A DNA stretch of 64,000 bases from Nitrospira sp. SG-bin1 (GCA_002083365.1 LVWS01000033.1:434001-498000), one strand, 5' to 3'; shown: positions 6,208-15,459, counted from the first letter of the stretch. Made by a program: numbers and translations. Notes: generated from the sequence alone by a model not told the origin.

Positions 6208-8643
6208 ATGAGCAAAGGATACGATCACCAGGCAATCGAGGCGAAATGGCAACAGTACTGGGATGAACACCGGACATTTCGCGTCACGGAAGATTCCGGC
6301 AAGCCGAAGTTCTACTGCCTCGACATGTTCCCCTATCCCTCCGGATCCGGACTCCACGTCGGCCATCTGGAAGGGTACTCCGCGACCGATATTGTCTCTC
6401 GCTATAAACGGATGCGCGGCTTCAACGTGCTGCATCCCATGGGCTGGGACGCCTTCGGCCTGCCAGCCGAACAGTATGCCGTGAAAACCGGCATTCATCC
6501 GGCGAAAACGACGGCGGAAAATATCGCCACCTTCAAGCGCCAGATGAAACGGGTCGGGCTCTCGTATGACTGGGAACGAGAACTCAGCACCACGGACCCG
6601 GAGTACTACCGCTGGACGCAATGGATCTTCCTCCGGCTCTTTGAGCGCGGGCTGGCCTACGTGGCGGAAGTTCCGGTGAACTGGTGTCCGGCGCTCGGCA
6701 CGGTGTTGGCGAATGAGGAAATCGTCGACGGCAAGAGCGAAGTCGGCGGTTTCGACGTGGTCCGTAAGCCGATGCGGCAATGGGTGCTGAAGATCACCGC
6801 CTATGCCGATCGCTTGCTCGAAGACTTGAAGCTGGTCGACTGGCCCGCCAGCACGTTGGAGATGCAGAAAAATTGGATCGGTCGTTCGATCGGGGCCGAG
6901 GTCGATTTTGCCTTGGCCGATCGAAACGGCGTGATTCGGGTGTTTACGACCAGACCGGACACGCTGTTCGGCGCGACCTATATGGTCTTGGCGCCGGAAC
7001 ATCCGCTCGTCGATGTGGTCACGAGCGAGGGGCAGAAAGAGGCCGTCAGGACCTATCGCGAAGCCGCAGCACGAAAGAGCGATCTGCAACGACAAGAGCT
7101 CGACAAAGAAAAGACCGGCGTCTTCACCGGCGGCTACGCCGTCAATCCGGTCAACGACGAACGGTTGCCGATTTGGATCGCCGATTATGTGCTGATGAGT
7201 TACGGAACCGGCGCGATCATGGCCGTGCCGGCGCATGATGAACGTGATTGGGCGTTCGCGCGCCAATACCAGCTGCCTATTCGTGAGGTGATCGCCGGGG
7301 GGAATGTGCGAGAAGCCGCCTTTACCGACACGGAGCGCGGCAAGGTCGTGAACTCAGTGACCAGGGACGGCAGTTTTTCGATCAACGGTCTCATGCCGTC
7401 TGAAGCGATTCCAAAAATCACCGAATGGCTGGCGAAGCAAGGGAAGGGAACCAGGGCGGTCAACTATAAGCTGCGTGACTGGCTCTTTGCCCGGCAGCGG
7501 TATTGGGGCGAACCGTTCCCCATCGTGTGGGTGGATGGAGAAGGACGTCCGCTTCCCGAGGAGCAATTGCCGCTCGTGTTGCCGGAGACCAACAACTTTA
7601 CACCGTCCGGGACCGGGGAAAGTCCATTGGCCAACCTGGATTCCTGGCTGACGACGACCGATCCCGCCACCGGCAAACCGGCTCGGCGCGAAACCAACAC
7701 CATGCCGCAGTGGGCCGGCTCTTGCTGGTACTACCTGAGATTCATCGACCCCCAGAACACGATCCGGCTCGTCGATCCGGCGAAAGAACGCTATTGGATG
7801 CCGGTGGACCTGTACATCGGAGGCAGCGAGCATGCCGTCCTGCATCTCCTGTATGCCCGGTTCTGGCATAAGGTCTTGTTCGATATCGGCGTGGCAAGCA
7901 CGCCGGAACCGTTCCGGAAATTGGTGCACCAGGGCATCGTTTTGGGTGAAGACAATCAAAAGATGTCGAAGTCACGCGGCAACGTGGTCAATCCGGATGA
8001 GATGATCGATCAGTTCGGCGCGGATGCGGTCCGGCTCTATGAAATGTTCATGGGACCGCTCGAGGCGATGAAACCGTGGAGCACCAGGGGGGTGGAAGGT
8101 GTGACCCGGTTTTTGGAACGAGTCTGGCGGTTGATCGTCGATGAGCAGGGCCGACCGTCGAAGGCTATCGTGTCGACGGCACCGAGCGTCGATCATCAGC
8201 GTCTGCTCCATCACACGATCAAAAAGGTGACGGAGGACATCGAAGCCCTCCGATTCAATACGGCCATCTCACAGATGATGATTTTCACCAATGAGATGAC
8301 GAAGGCTCAGGAACGGCCACGGACTGTGATCGAGCCGTTCGTCTTGTTGCTTGCGCCGTTTGCCCCGCATCTAGCCGAGGAGCTCTGGGGTGTGTTGGGG
8401 CACCAGCCCAGCGTGTCGCAACAGTCCTGGCCCATCTTCGATCCGGCACTGACGGTGAATGAACGCATGACCATTCCCATTCAGGTCAACGGCAAGCTCA
8501 GAGCCAAACTCGATGTCGCCGTCGACACATCGCGCGAGGAGATCGAGCGGCTGGCTCGCACCGAGGCGGCCGAGTGGCTCCAAGGCAAAGAGCCGAAGAA
8601 AGTGATCTACGTCGAAAAGAAGTTGCTCAACTTTGTCATCTAG
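6208..8643 (+). CDS. leuS: Leucyl-tRNA synthetase
   Basis: This class Ia synthetase charges tRNA-Leu. The HIGH-type motif is HVGH (residues 50-53) within YPSGSGLHVGH, and the KMSKS loop is exact (585-589). Between them are the CP1 editing domain, including TTRPDTLFGATY and the GTGAIMAVPAHDERD segment, and the SCWYYLRF region. The C-terminal VNGKLRAK and the ending VEKKLLNFVI match the family. Length is 811 residues, slightly shorter than E. coli LeuRS. ATG 6208 is preferred over TTG 6202. leuS heads a leuS-lptE-holA run, an order seen in several bacteria. Confidence 0.97.
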   Translation: MSKGYDHQAIEAKWQQYWDEHRTFRVTEDSGKPKFYCLDMFPYPSGSGLHVGHLEGYSATDIVSRYKRMRGFNVLHPMGWDAFGLPAEQYAVKTGIHPAKTTAENIATFKRQMKRVGLSYDWERELSTTDPEYYRWTQWIFLRLFERGLAYVAEVPVNWCPALGTVLANEEIVDGKSEVGGFDVVRKPMRQWVLKITAYADRLLEDLKLVDWPASTLEMQKNWIGRSIGAEVDFALADRNGVIRVFTTRPDTLFGATYMVLAPEHPLVDVVTSEGQKEAVRTYREAAARKSDLQRQELDKEKTGVFTGGYAVNPVNDERLPIWIADYVLMSYGTGAIMAVPAHDERDWAFARQYQLPIREVIAGGNVREAAFTDTERGKVVNSVTRDGSFSINGLMPSEAIPKITEWLAKQGKGTRAVNYKLRDWLFARQRYWGEPFPIVWVDGEGRPLPEEQLPLVLPETNNFTPSGTGESPLANLDSWLTTTDPATGKPARRETNTMPQWAGSCWYYLRFIDPQNTIRLVDPAKERYWMPVDLYIGGSEHAVLHLLYARFWHKVLFDIGVASTPEPFRKLVHQGIVLGEDNQKMSKSRGNVVNPDEMIDQFGADAVRLYEMFMGPLEAMKPWSTRGVEGVTRFLERVWRLIVDEQGRPSKAIVSTAPSVDHQRLLHHTIKKVTEDIEALRFNTAISQMMIFTNEMTKAQERPRTVIEPFVLLLAPFAPHLAEELWGVLGHQPSVSQQSWPIFDPALTVNERMTIPIQVNGKLRAKLDVAVDTSREEIERLARTEAAEWLQGKEPKKVIYVEKKLLNFVI

Positions 8644-8652
8644 GAGTGTTGA

Positions 8653-9303
8653 GTGCTGAGTGCTGAGTCCACAGCCAGCAGGAATCAAGAGGGAAGAGGG
8701 CCGTTCTTTTTTGTTCTCAGCACTCTCGTCTCAGCAATCATCGGCTCGACGCTTGCCGCCTGTGGGTACCAGTTTCGGGTGGAGGGCGCCGGTCCGACTA
8801 TCGGAGGGGCCGTGGCCGCGTCTTCTCAAGGACCGCCGCCACGCCTTGTCATTCGGCCGTTGATCAACGGTAGTTTTGAGCCGAATCTGGAAGCACGATA
8901 CACCAACTATATCCGCGAAGAATTTTCCGCCGGCAGCGGAGCGCAGGTCGTGCCTGAGTCGGCAATGGCGGATCTGGTCTTGACCGGGCAAATCCTCTCC
9001 GTGATCGTACCGACGCTCAGCTTTTCCCCGACGGCCACGTTGGAAAGTCGAACCGAGGTGGTCGTCATGGTTCGCGTTGAGGACGCCCGCTCACGCAATG
9101 TGGTCTGGAGTCAAGTCGTCAAAGGAGCGTCGGAGTTCTTCATTACGCCCGATCTCCAGTTTAATCGCGCATTGCAGAATCGTGCGATCGAGCAGGCGGG
9201 TCGCTTCGTGGCGGCCGATTTGGCGGCACGTTTTCTGTTGCAGCTCGAAACGGGAGCGCTGACGAAACAAGCGTCTGCCGCTCCTGCTCCCATGTCTCGC
9301 TAG
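8653..9303 (+). CDS. lptE: LPS-assembly lipoprotein LptE
   Basis: LptE is an outer-membrane lipoprotein that plugs the LptD barrel and helps insert LPS. The protein has a hydrophobic stretch FFFVLSTLVSAIIGS followed by a lipobox LAAC with Cys at residue 37, then GYQF, the usual LptE mature start. The body contains RLVIRPLINGSFEPNLEARY and a long beta-rich segment. The start is a GTG within a small tandem repeat of GTGCTGAGT (8646-8666). Its position between leuS and holA is the classical LptE context. Divergent sequence overall but context and lipobox make the call strong. Confidence 0.85.
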   Translation: MLSAESTASRNQEGRGPFFFVLSTLVSAIIGSTLAACGYQFRVEGAGPTIGGAVAASSQGPPPRLVIRPLINGSFEPNLEARYTNYIREEFSAGSGAQVVPESAMADLVLTGQILSVIVPTLSFSPTATLESRTEVVVMVRVEDARSRNVVWSQVVKGASEFFITPDLQFNRALQNRAIEQAGRFVAADLAARFLLQLETGALTKQASAAPAPMSR

Positions 9304-9320
9304 CTTCGAAGGCGGGTCCA

Positions 9321-10433
9321 ATGGCATCCACGATAAGTCCTATGCAGCTGGAGTCGGTGTTACGACAGCAGGCGCCGGGGTCGCTCTATCTCCTCGTCGG
9401 GGAAGAAGACCTTCTACGGGATTCTGCCCTCGCTGCCATCAAACACGCGGTTCTTGGCGGGGATGGGGATGAATTCAATTACGAACTGTTCTATGGAGAT
9501 GAAGTGAGTGGAACCGATATTTGGAACAGTGTGGCGGCCGTGCCGGTCTTTGCCGAGCGCCGCTTGGTCGTGGTGAAGGCGGCGGAAAAACTCACCGCTC
9601 GGGAAAGCGAGGTCCTCCTCGACTGCGTGAACAATCCGGTGGAATCCACGACGCTGGTCTTTGCGAGTCCGAAGCTGGACGGCCGGCTAAAATTTTCCCA
9701 GGCTCTGGCCCGAAAAGCGATCTTGGTCGATTGTTCACCTCTCCGGGAGGCGCAGGTGCCGCCTTGGATTAGCCGTGAAGCAGAGCGGGTCGGGCTTCGC
9801 CTGGAAGATGCGGCGTCCCAGGTGCTGCAGGAGTCATGCGGCGCGTCACTGTATGGGTTACGGCGAGAATTGGAGAAACTGGCCTCGTACGTCCCACCCG
9901 ATCGTGCGGTGACCGGAGACGACGTTCACCTGCTACGTGGCATGGAGCCCGGCGCGTCGGTGTTCGATTTGACCCTTGCGATCGCGGAGGGTCACCGGGG
10001 AAGAGCGCTGTCGATCTTGGCTCGCAACCTGGAAGCGGGAGAGGCTCCGCTTCGGATCCTCGGTTCTCTGGCGTGGCAATATCGTCGTCTCTGGAAGGTG
10101 AAAGAACTGCTGGCCAATGGCGGCCGTGAAGGGGAGGCGGCCAGAAGTTTACGGATGGAACCGTGGAAGGTCCGTTCCTTTCTCGATCGGTTTTCCCCGT
10201 CGCATCTTCAAACGGCCCTACGTCTGTTTTGGGATACCGACGGGAGGCTCAAGGGCGGAAGCGGGAGTCGTCCAAGATTGATACTGGAGAATCTGTTGCT
10301 GAAACTCTGCGAGGGCACCGCGAACCGGCGAGCGGACCAGCCACTCCGGCCATCCGTCTCACCGAAGCGAGTCCCTACGCGGGTCGTGTCGAACGTGCGA
10401 ACGATTAAGAGCCGGACCCGGACAGGCCATTGA
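9321..10433 (+). CDS. holA: DNA polymerase III delta subunit
   Basis: HolA loads the beta clamp as part of the clamp loader. The 370-residue protein begins with a typical N-terminal segment, SLYLLVGEEDLLRDSALAAI, followed by the region with VPVFAERRLVVVKAAEKL and TTLVFASPKLDGR, then the helical C-terminal collar domain with LRREL-KLA and AWQYRRLWKVKELL. No intact Walker A is expected in delta. It follows lptE by 17 bases. The last 29 bases overlap, tail to tail, with rpsT on the other strand. The C-terminus carries a basic tail of about 35 residues. Confidence 0.92.
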   Translation: MASTISPMQLESVLRQQAPGSLYLLVGEEDLLRDSALAAIKHAVLGGDGDEFNYELFYGDEVSGTDIWNSVAAVPVFAERRLVVVKAAEKLTARESEVLLDCVNNPVESTTLVFASPKLDGRLKFSQALARKAILVDCSPLREAQVPPWISREAERVGLRLEDAASQVLQESCGASLYGLRRELEKLASYVPPDRAVTGDDVHLLRGMEPGASVFDLTLAIAEGHRGRALSILARNLEAGEAPLRILGSLAWQYRRLWKVKELLANGGREGEAARSLRMEPWKVRSFLDRFSPSHLQTALRLFWDTDGRLKGGSGSRPRLILENLLLKLCEGTANRRADQPLRPSVSPKRVPTRVVSNVRTIKSRTRTGH

Positions 10434-10683
10434 CACGAAGAACCAAACGTGAAATGCGCCGGGAGGCGGTATTGCGATGAAGGACGCCTTTCGAAACAGC
10501 TTTCCCGATCGCAGAGGTCGCTTCCAACAAGCTCGCCTTGGCCTCGTCGCCTTTCTTTTCCGCTACGGCGGATTGAACCTTCTTGATGAGCGTTCTCACC
10601 GCATTGATGGCGGCTCGATTCCGTTCATGTCGCCGGTCAGCTTGACGGGCCCGTCGAATGGTTGATTTGTGAATCCGAGGCAT
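10405..10683 (-). CDS. rpsT: 30S ribosomal protein S20
   Basis: S20 binds 16S rRNA early in small-subunit assembly. The 92-residue protein is strongly basic and helical, beginning MPRIHKSTIRRARQADRRHERN with NAVRTLIKKV and ending HRNTASRRISRLVLRV, all typical S20 features. It is monocistronic and convergent with holA, overlapping its 3' end by 29 bases. Confidence 0.95.
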   Translation of the reverse strand: MPRIHKSTIRRARQADRRHERNRAAINAVRTLIKKVQSAVAEKKGDEAKASLLEATSAIGKAVSKGVLHRNTASRRISRLVLRVNGLSGSGS

Positions 10684-10766
10684 CGAATACTCCTGTAGAA
10701 AAGAGATAGGCTTCTATCATAGGATGCCGCCGATCGTCAAGGATCGGTCTGCAGAGGGAGTCAGGT

Positions 10767-11480
10767 ATGGAGAACATTTCGGCACGTGATCGACTTATTT
10801 TTGCGTTGGATGTGCCGTCAGCGGCGGAAGCCGATCGGCTCTTGGATAGACTCCAAGGACATCTCTCTTTCGTGAAGGTGGGCCTTGAACTCTATACCGC
10901 GGCGGGTCCGGAGATGGTCAGGCGGATCGTGGAGCGGGGGATGCGGGTCTTTCTCGATCTCAAGTTTCTCGATATCGAGGAGACGGTCCGTCGGGCTACA
11001 AGTCGGGTCGCCGCGATGGGGGTGGAATTTTTGACCGTTCATGCCAATCGCAAGGCCCTCATGGCCGCCGTGCAAGGCCGAGAGGGTTCGGCACTCAAGC
11101 TGTTGGCCGTGACGGTCTTGACGAACTTCGACGGCAACGATCTGCGGGAAATGGGAATTCAGCGGACGGTTCAAGACCTCGTCACCGCCCGAGCGTCGCT
11201 GGCCTCGGAAGTGGGCTGTGATGGGGTGGTGGCGTCCGGCGAAGAAGCGGCGGCCATCCGGCAGAAAATCGGTTCGCAATTCGCGATCGTCACCCCGGGA
11301 GTTCGCCCTGCCGGCAAGGGAGTCGATGATCATGCCAGGGCCACCACTCCGACTCAGACCATCGCGTCCGGCGCGGACTATCTTGTCATCGGCCGACCGA
11401 TTCGTGACGCGGCAGACCCTGCGGCAACGGTGGCCGCCATTCTCTCGGAAATGCAAACCGCCTTTGATAAGCGCGGTTAA
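10767..11480 (+). CDS. pyrF: Orotidine 5'-phosphate decarboxylase
   Basis: PyrF catalyses the last step of UMP synthesis, converting OMP to UMP. The catalytic DxKxxD motif is present as DLKFLDI, preceded by the substrate-binding LIFALDVP and FVKVGLELY segments. Further family motifs are LLAVTVLTN, VCS-like GVVASGEEA, IVTPGVRP and the final phosphate-binding YLVIGRPIRDAADP. Length 237 is typical of the short bacterial form. The gene stands alone between rpsT (divergent) and tRNA-His. Confidence 0.96.
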   Translation: MENISARDRLIFALDVPSAAEADRLLDRLQGHLSFVKVGLELYTAAGPEMVRRIVERGMRVFLDLKFLDIEETVRRATSRVAAMGVEFLTVHANRKALMAAVQGREGSALKLLAVTVLTNFDGNDLREMGIQRTVQDLVTARASLASEVGCDGVVASGEEAAAIRQKIGSQFAIVTPGVRPAGKGVDDHARATTPTQTIASGADYLVIGRPIRDAADPAATVAAILSEMQTAFDKRG

Positions 11481-11544
11481 GGAAAGTCGGTTGCCAGTGC
11501 GATCAACCCTTTGCTAATATCGATCTTTCCCCGAATCAGTCGTG

Positions 11545-11621
11545 GTGGATGTAGCTCAGTTGGTTAGAGCGCCGGATTGTGGATCCGGAGGTCGCGGGTT
11601 CAAAACCCGTCATCCACCCCA
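11545..11621 (+). tRNA. tRNA-His (anticodon GTG)
   Basis: A full cloverleaf can be drawn: acceptor GTGGATG pairs with CATCCAC, followed by discriminator C and an encoded CCA. The D arm is GCTCAGTTGGTTAGAGC, the anticodon stem CCGGA/TCCGG encloses TTGTGGA with anticodon GTG, and the T arm is GCGGGTTCAAAACCCGT. The leading G opposite the discriminator C fits the special extra G of tRNA-His. Confidence 0.97.
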
Positions 11622-11764
11622 CCAGCCTTCAAAGCCTCCTGCGCCGATGTTCAACTCAAATGCGGCCGACGGCGCCGCTTGAAGGGCCGACCTGCCGAGG
11701 TGCATGGAGCCGAGGGCATGCTGTGTTCTCATCGAGACTACGCATGCGAATAAAGTGAGAGAAT

Positions 11765-11962
11765 CTATCGGCGCTGTGCCCGCAACGTTTTTCTGGTTCT
11801 GTCGATGTACGCTCGACGTTCCGCGTGACTCTCTCTGGAGCTATTGCGCACAAAGTAACCGTATCCGGAGTTAGGGCCGACATACAGTGAGCCAAGGAGT
11901 GGCACCCGAAGGAAAAAGAAGTTGGCAATCTCCAGCTCAAAGTATTTCGTTCGGAACAGCAT
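11765..11962 (-). CDS. Small hypothetical protein, 65 aa
   Basis: I do not recognise a named family. The product starts MLFRTKYFELEIANFFFLR, contains a Gly/Tyr-rich middle (GPNSGYGYFVRNS) and ends in a basic tail. An AGGGGGA Shine-Dalgarno lies about nine bases before the ATG, and the sequence looks protein-like rather than random. It stands alone between tRNA-His and the microprotein at 12295. Confidence 0.55.
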   Translation of the reverse strand: MLFRTKYFELEIANFFFLRVPLLGSLYVGPNSGYGYFVRNSSRESHAERRAYIDRTRKTLRAQRR

Positions 11963-11988
11963 AATGCGGTTCCCCCTGTCAGGGACAA

Positions 11989-12294
11989 CCGGTCATCGTT
12001 CAGCCTTCCAAGGACCCCGCGCTCTTCCGTGTGGCCTGCCTGACGTAGCGGCGGCTATTGGCGGCGGCTATTGTAGGAAACTCCATCACAAGGATCAACG
12101 GAGACCCTCCTTGAGCCCTTCTGACGACAAGCCAGGTCGGAAAAGGATTATCTACCTCCATTAGGTTTATTCCTTCCCCAGAGCCTGCATGGGGTCGGTC
12201 TTGAGGCTTACATCGAGTCTACTCTTGTCGTGCTGGACAGTCCGCAGCGATAAGGGCTATGGTGGACTACACATCCAAAGCGGGGAGGAAGCCC
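11989..12294. other. Intergenic stretch
   Basis: About 300 bases lie between the leftward small gene and the rightward microprotein. It contains a short repetition of GGCGGCTATTG near 12050-12072 and no reading frame I would support. It presumably holds divergent promoters, but none is clear. Confidence 0.35.
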
Positions 12295-12396
12295 ATGCCC
12301 GGCATGTTAGGCGACAATCCTCTTATCGTCTTGATTGCGGTTGGACTCGTGGTGCTGGCGGCGGTGGTGTTTGCCCTGATGACGGCAGGTTTTTGA
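12295..12396 (+). CDS. Single-pass membrane microprotein, 33 aa
   Basis: The ATG at 12295 follows a GGGAGG Shine-Dalgarno at seven bases. The 33-residue product is nearly all a hydrophobic helix (LIVLIAVGLVVLAAVVFAL) after a short MPGMLGDN lead, so it should be an inner-membrane peptide. No family is known to me. The strong ribosome site and clean transmembrane segment make a real gene likely. Confidence 0.55.
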   Translation: MPGMLGDNPLIVLIAVGLVVLAAVVFALMTAGF

Positions 12397-12464
12397 GCGG
12401 ATGAGAGAATCGGACAGAACCCGAGTACCGTGAGAATCGATCTGCTCGACGTCATTGACTCAGT

Positions 12465-12905
12465 TTATGAACCACTCGCCTCGAAAGGGTTTTGACTATC
12501 CACTGTTCTTCCGTAGCCGGCGGACCACGCGCGGTTCACAACCAGCCTAGCGATCTCCTGTCGCGATAAGGTTGGATCGTATATTGCGGCATACCGGCTC
12601 TGCATTTCCGCCCGAAAGTCGGCCTGCGCGTCGGTCGGAACCCCTGCCAGGACCGTTAGCGAGATCAGATATTCACCATGACCCTTCGCAATATCGCTGC
12701 TCACACTGTCATAGGCATAGGTCATGAATCGTTCTAGTCGCTGACGAGCCTTCGCAGGACCGGTGAGAGCGCTGTTGCCAGGTGACGTACTGGACGTAAA
12801 GTCACTGGTCAGTTCGAATGGGACTACAATGGTGTCGGTGGTCGGACCGCAGGAGACCATGCCTATCAATAAGATCGGAATGAAAAGAGCAGTGGCGTGT
12901 TTCAT
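12465..12905 (-). CDS. DUF3015-like lipoprotein
   Basis: ATG 12905 is chosen because GGAGGGG precedes it and it directly begins a lipoprotein signal peptide, MKHATALFIPILLIGMVSC. The Cys at residue 19 would be lipidated. The 146-residue product contains RFMTYAYDSVSSDIAKG and GEYLISLTVLAGV, which resemble DUF3015 proteins of unknown function. Envelope location is predicted; the role is not known. Confidence 0.65.
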   Translation of the reverse strand: MKHATALFIPILLIGMVSCGPTTDTIVVPFELTSDFTSSTSPGNSALTGPAKARQRLERFMTYAYDSVSSDIAKGHGEYLISLTVLAGVPTDAQADFRAEMQSRYAAIYDPTLSRQEIARLVVNRAWSAGYGRTVDSQNPFEASGS

Positions 12906-13035
12906 GCTGCCCCTCCAGTGTTGATCCTGCAGCGGAGGATTCATTCATTTTGAAGCTTATCATGGCAATCACTATAACGGGACTAGCCAATGCCCTGGCT
13001 TGGATGTGAATAGAGCGTGAATAGAGCAGGAGGAG

Positions 13036-13794
13036 TTATAGAACGGACGAATTGAACTCTAATTTATGGACCATCTCGCAGTAGAAGATATCCGCCAGGC
13101 GCTCCAAATTCACGCAATCCGCTTCATTGTAGTCGAGCAGCCGTTCTCGGGCATTCTCATCATGGCTGCGCCGCCAGCGATTCCACAACAACACGGCATC
13201 ATGCCCATTCAAGCCTTGCAAGTGTGTCGCCCGAGTAATGTCCAACTGCGCTTCAATCGCTTTAAGTCCGCCTAGATACCCAAGCTGCCGGCCCACGAAG
13301 CATAGATCAATATGGGGCTGGTCTAGGGGGAGACTGGGGTATTGCGCGAGCAACATGGGCACATCAAATGTCGTCCCGCAAAACGTCACCAGGAGATCGT
13401 ACTGGGATAATTCGCCCGCAAGGTGCCGCGCATCCAGCGACTCACCACGGACGAATGACGTGAACCGACCATGACCGTAGCATCCTACGATGGTGATCTG
13501 TCCGATCGAATCCGTTTCGATATCGAGATACACCACCCGCTCACGAAGCCATTCATAGAGCCGCCATTGCTCCTGGCGAGGCAGGGCCAGGCCAAAGTAC
13601 CGGGCATTGTTTTGTGTGTACCGTATCTGAGCTTCAGAGATACCTTGGTCATAGAGGAGCTTCCGGCAGGCGCTGATCCCTCGAACGGACGAAACGCTGA
13701 GGAAATCGGACCAGGTGGTAATCCCTTCCCGCCATAGCCGTCGTTCCGTGGTACGTCCTATTCCTGGGAGTAGGCAGAAGGTGGAGGTGATCAT
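13036..13794 (-). CDS. YprB-type RNase H-like (DEDD) protein with helix-hairpin N-terminus
   Basis: ATG 13794 is preferred over a TTG at 13836. The 252-residue protein starts with a helix-hairpin-like segment (FCLLPGIGRTTERRLWREG) and then has a DEDD-type exonuclease core: VVYLDIETD (Asp-Glu pair), TFCGTTFDVPML (second Asp region) and LLDYNEADCVNLERL (last Asp). This matches the RNase_H_2/YprB family. By family it may be a 3'-5' exonuclease on RNA or DNA; the substrate is not known. All four acidic residues appear to be present. Confidence 0.75.
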   Translation of the reverse strand: MITSTFCLLPGIGRTTERRLWREGITTWSDFLSVSSVRGISACRKLLYDQGISEAQIRYTQNNARYFGLALPRQEQWRLYEWLRERVVYLDIETDSIGQITIVGCYGHGRFTSFVRGESLDARHLAGELSQYDLLVTFCGTTFDVPMLLAQYPSLPLDQPHIDLCFVGRQLGYLGGLKAIEAQLDITRATHLQGLNGHDAVLLWNRWRRSHDENARERLLDYNEADCVNLERLADIFYCEMVHKLEFNSSVL

Positions 13795-13835
13795 GGCTGG
13801 ATTGTTCCAGGCATATGCTTTGAAATCGCAGATCA

Positions 13836-14105
13836 ATGAGCTCGAAGGCCTCGCTGCATCACGCAGTCATGAACCTCACCGTCGATCGGTTCGATGCTGG
13901 GACCGAAGCTATGCTGATCAGAATATTGGACGCCTATGTGGAGTTTTACAAGTATGCCACGTGGGAAAGGCGAAAGTCGGTTGATGTACCGGAGCCCGCT
14001 CAGGAACCGTTGAACCCAGACATTCCCAAGGAAAAGACTCCAGCAATGCCTACAGGCGCTCGAAGCTCATCAAGCCGATGTCCTGGACTGAGCGATAGTG
14101 GGTAG
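13836..14105 (+). CDS. Hypothetical protein, weakly supported
   Basis: An 89-residue frame runs divergently from the RNase H-like gene. Its first half is plausible protein (NLTVDRFDAGTEAMLIRILDAY) with a helical, aromatic segment EFYKYATWERR; the last part is low-complexity and Ser/Pro-rich. No Shine-Dalgarno stands out and no family is recognised. It may start at the internal ATG at 13869. Confidence 0.3.
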   Translation: MSSKASLHHAVMNLTVDRFDAGTEAMLIRILDAYVEFYKYATWERRKSVDVPEPAQEPLNPDIPKEKTPAMPTGARSSSSRCPGLSDSG

Positions 14106-14124
14106 CGGCTTTGTTCGCGTTGGA

Positions 14125-14775
14125 CTAATTGTCCGGAATCGGATTTCGCCCGGTTCGGGCACGAAGAGTTTTGATCGCGACCATACTTCGAACAATGTGG
14201 TGTGCCTGGCGTAAGACTCTATCGGGCACATGGTGGTCAAGAGGATGAGGCTGGTCCTCCTGAGGCTCTGTCTCACTATTCCATCGCACGTCAATCGATA
14301 GATCAGTCGAAGCGAGGTCAATCGCACTGAACCGGTGCAGGATGTCTTTCATGGAAGGAGTGAACGGTTGTGGAACAGTGGTTTCACCCCTGGGTGTCTC
14401 GGGCTTGGTCAGGATAGGTGTCGCCTGGTCAGTGGTTCGCGACATCCACATGAGCCCCAGTTTTTGCTTGAGGAACTGGGTGACCCAGACCTGATCAATC
14501 GAAGCCATCTCGTGGGCTTCGATCGCAAATTCGTGATCGTTCACCCATAGCACGGTCGCTCGATGGATACGCAGCGGCGCGGACCGCTCGGGGACAGATA
14601 CTTGCAGATTCACTTGCATGCCGGCTACCACCGGCATGGTCCCCGCAACTCGCCAACCGAGAGCAGTCAGATCTAAGACGGTCCCTTCTGCAAGAAATGC
14701 ATCATTCCCATACAACATGGGCCAGCTGACCGGAAAACGACTATGGCGCCGCATGGGATACGTCCTATTCAGCAT
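14125..14775 (-). CDS. PilZ-domain protein
   Basis: ATG 14775 is preceded by GGAAGGAG at a good distance. The protein opens with an RRHSRFPV motif (the RxxxR of PilZ) and continues with GTVLDLTALGWRV, occupying the place of the D/NxSxxG motif, though this second motif is degenerate (DLTALG). PilZ domains bind cyclic di-GMP; loss of the consensus Ser here could weaken binding. The C-terminal 100 residues are hydrophilic without a known domain. Possible role in surface behaviour is inference. Confidence 0.7.
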   Translation of the reverse strand: MLNRTYPMRRHSRFPVSWPMLYGNDAFLAEGTVLDLTALGWRVAGTMPVVAGMQVNLQVSVPERSAPLRIHRATVLWVNDHEFAIEAHEMASIDQVWVTQFLKQKLGLMWMSRTTDQATPILTKPETPRGETTVPQPFTPSMKDILHRFSAIDLASTDLSIDVRWNSETEPQEDQPHPLDHHVPDRVLRQAHHIVRSMVAIKTLRARTGRNPIPDN

Positions 14776-15115
14776 GGTAACTCCTTCCGCTTGTTGCCCA
14801 TCAGGCTGATGAATCAAGCGTATCGGGGAGAGTAGCGGAACGCCTTCCTCGAAATATCTACCTCGAAAGGAGGGTAAGCGTTGAGCGTTCTAACCTGTTC
14901 CACGTAGATTGGACGAAGGCAGTATTCGGGAGGCACGATAGGACAAGGTCCGAGTCATATCAGAGTCGTCTTGGCATCTTAACGGTCAACTTTCACATGC
15001 TTCTCGTTACAGTGTCTTGTGCCAAATTCGTCAGACAGCTGTTAAAATGACCAATCATCATAATGTTCAGGGAGTAATCGATCGGCCGCATTTTCTGAGA
15101 GAAAGGAAATATGTT
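14776..15115. other. Intergenic stretch, divergent promoter region
   Basis: This lies between the leftward PilZ gene and the rightward secreted protein. It becomes AT-rich towards 15030-15070. I see no supported small gene, hairpin or consensus promoter. Confidence 0.35.
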
Positions 15116-15406
15116 GTGTCTCGGATTATGATGAGAGCAAGGGGCTGGCTCATGTTCTTGGTCCTAGTCGGAGTCAGTCTCCCAAATCCCGCACCGGCAC
15201 TCCCTCCCGTTCAAGGCGAAGTGGTCACGATGACAGCCGGGATTCCCGGCACGATGGTCATTCGTGACGATAAAGGACAACTCCACATTTTGAACCTCAC
15301 GCAACAGACTCAGCTGGGAGCCCAGTTCAAGGTAGGCGACAAGGTGCTGGCATTCTTCAGCCCCTATGGCGTAAGCGCGGTTCAGCTTCAGATGGGAGGT
15401 CGTTAA
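15116..15406 (+). CDS. Small secreted protein
   Basis: GTG 15116 is taken as start because AAAGGAAA sits about seven bases upstream; ATGs at 15128 and 15131 are alternatives. The 96-residue product has a signal peptide (GWLMFLVLVGVSLPNPAPA) and a mature part of about 65 residues predicted to be beta-rich (GEVVTMTAG, TMVIRDDKGQLHILNL, VGDKVLAFF), resembling a small OB/SH3-like barrel. No named family or function is known to me. Confidence 0.6.
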   Translation: MSRIMMRARGWLMFLVLVGVSLPNPAPALPPVQGEVVTMTAGIPGTMVIRDDKGQLHILNLTQQTQLGAQFKVGDKVLAFFSPYGVSAVQLQMGGR

Positions 15407-15459
15407 GAAGGCCCGCCTCCGGTATCTGCAGATGCGCATGCTTCTCCGCTGATACGTGC

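Noticed and set aside
5485..7266. A 593-codon minus-strand frame through leuS
   Set aside because: Only the last 206 codons (5485-6105) are a real methyltransferase; the rest is antisense to leuS and has no protein character.
8646..8666. Tandem GTGCTGAGT repeat as a functional element
   Set aside because: Only two to three short copies at the lptE start; most likely a chance duplication that forms part of the start region.
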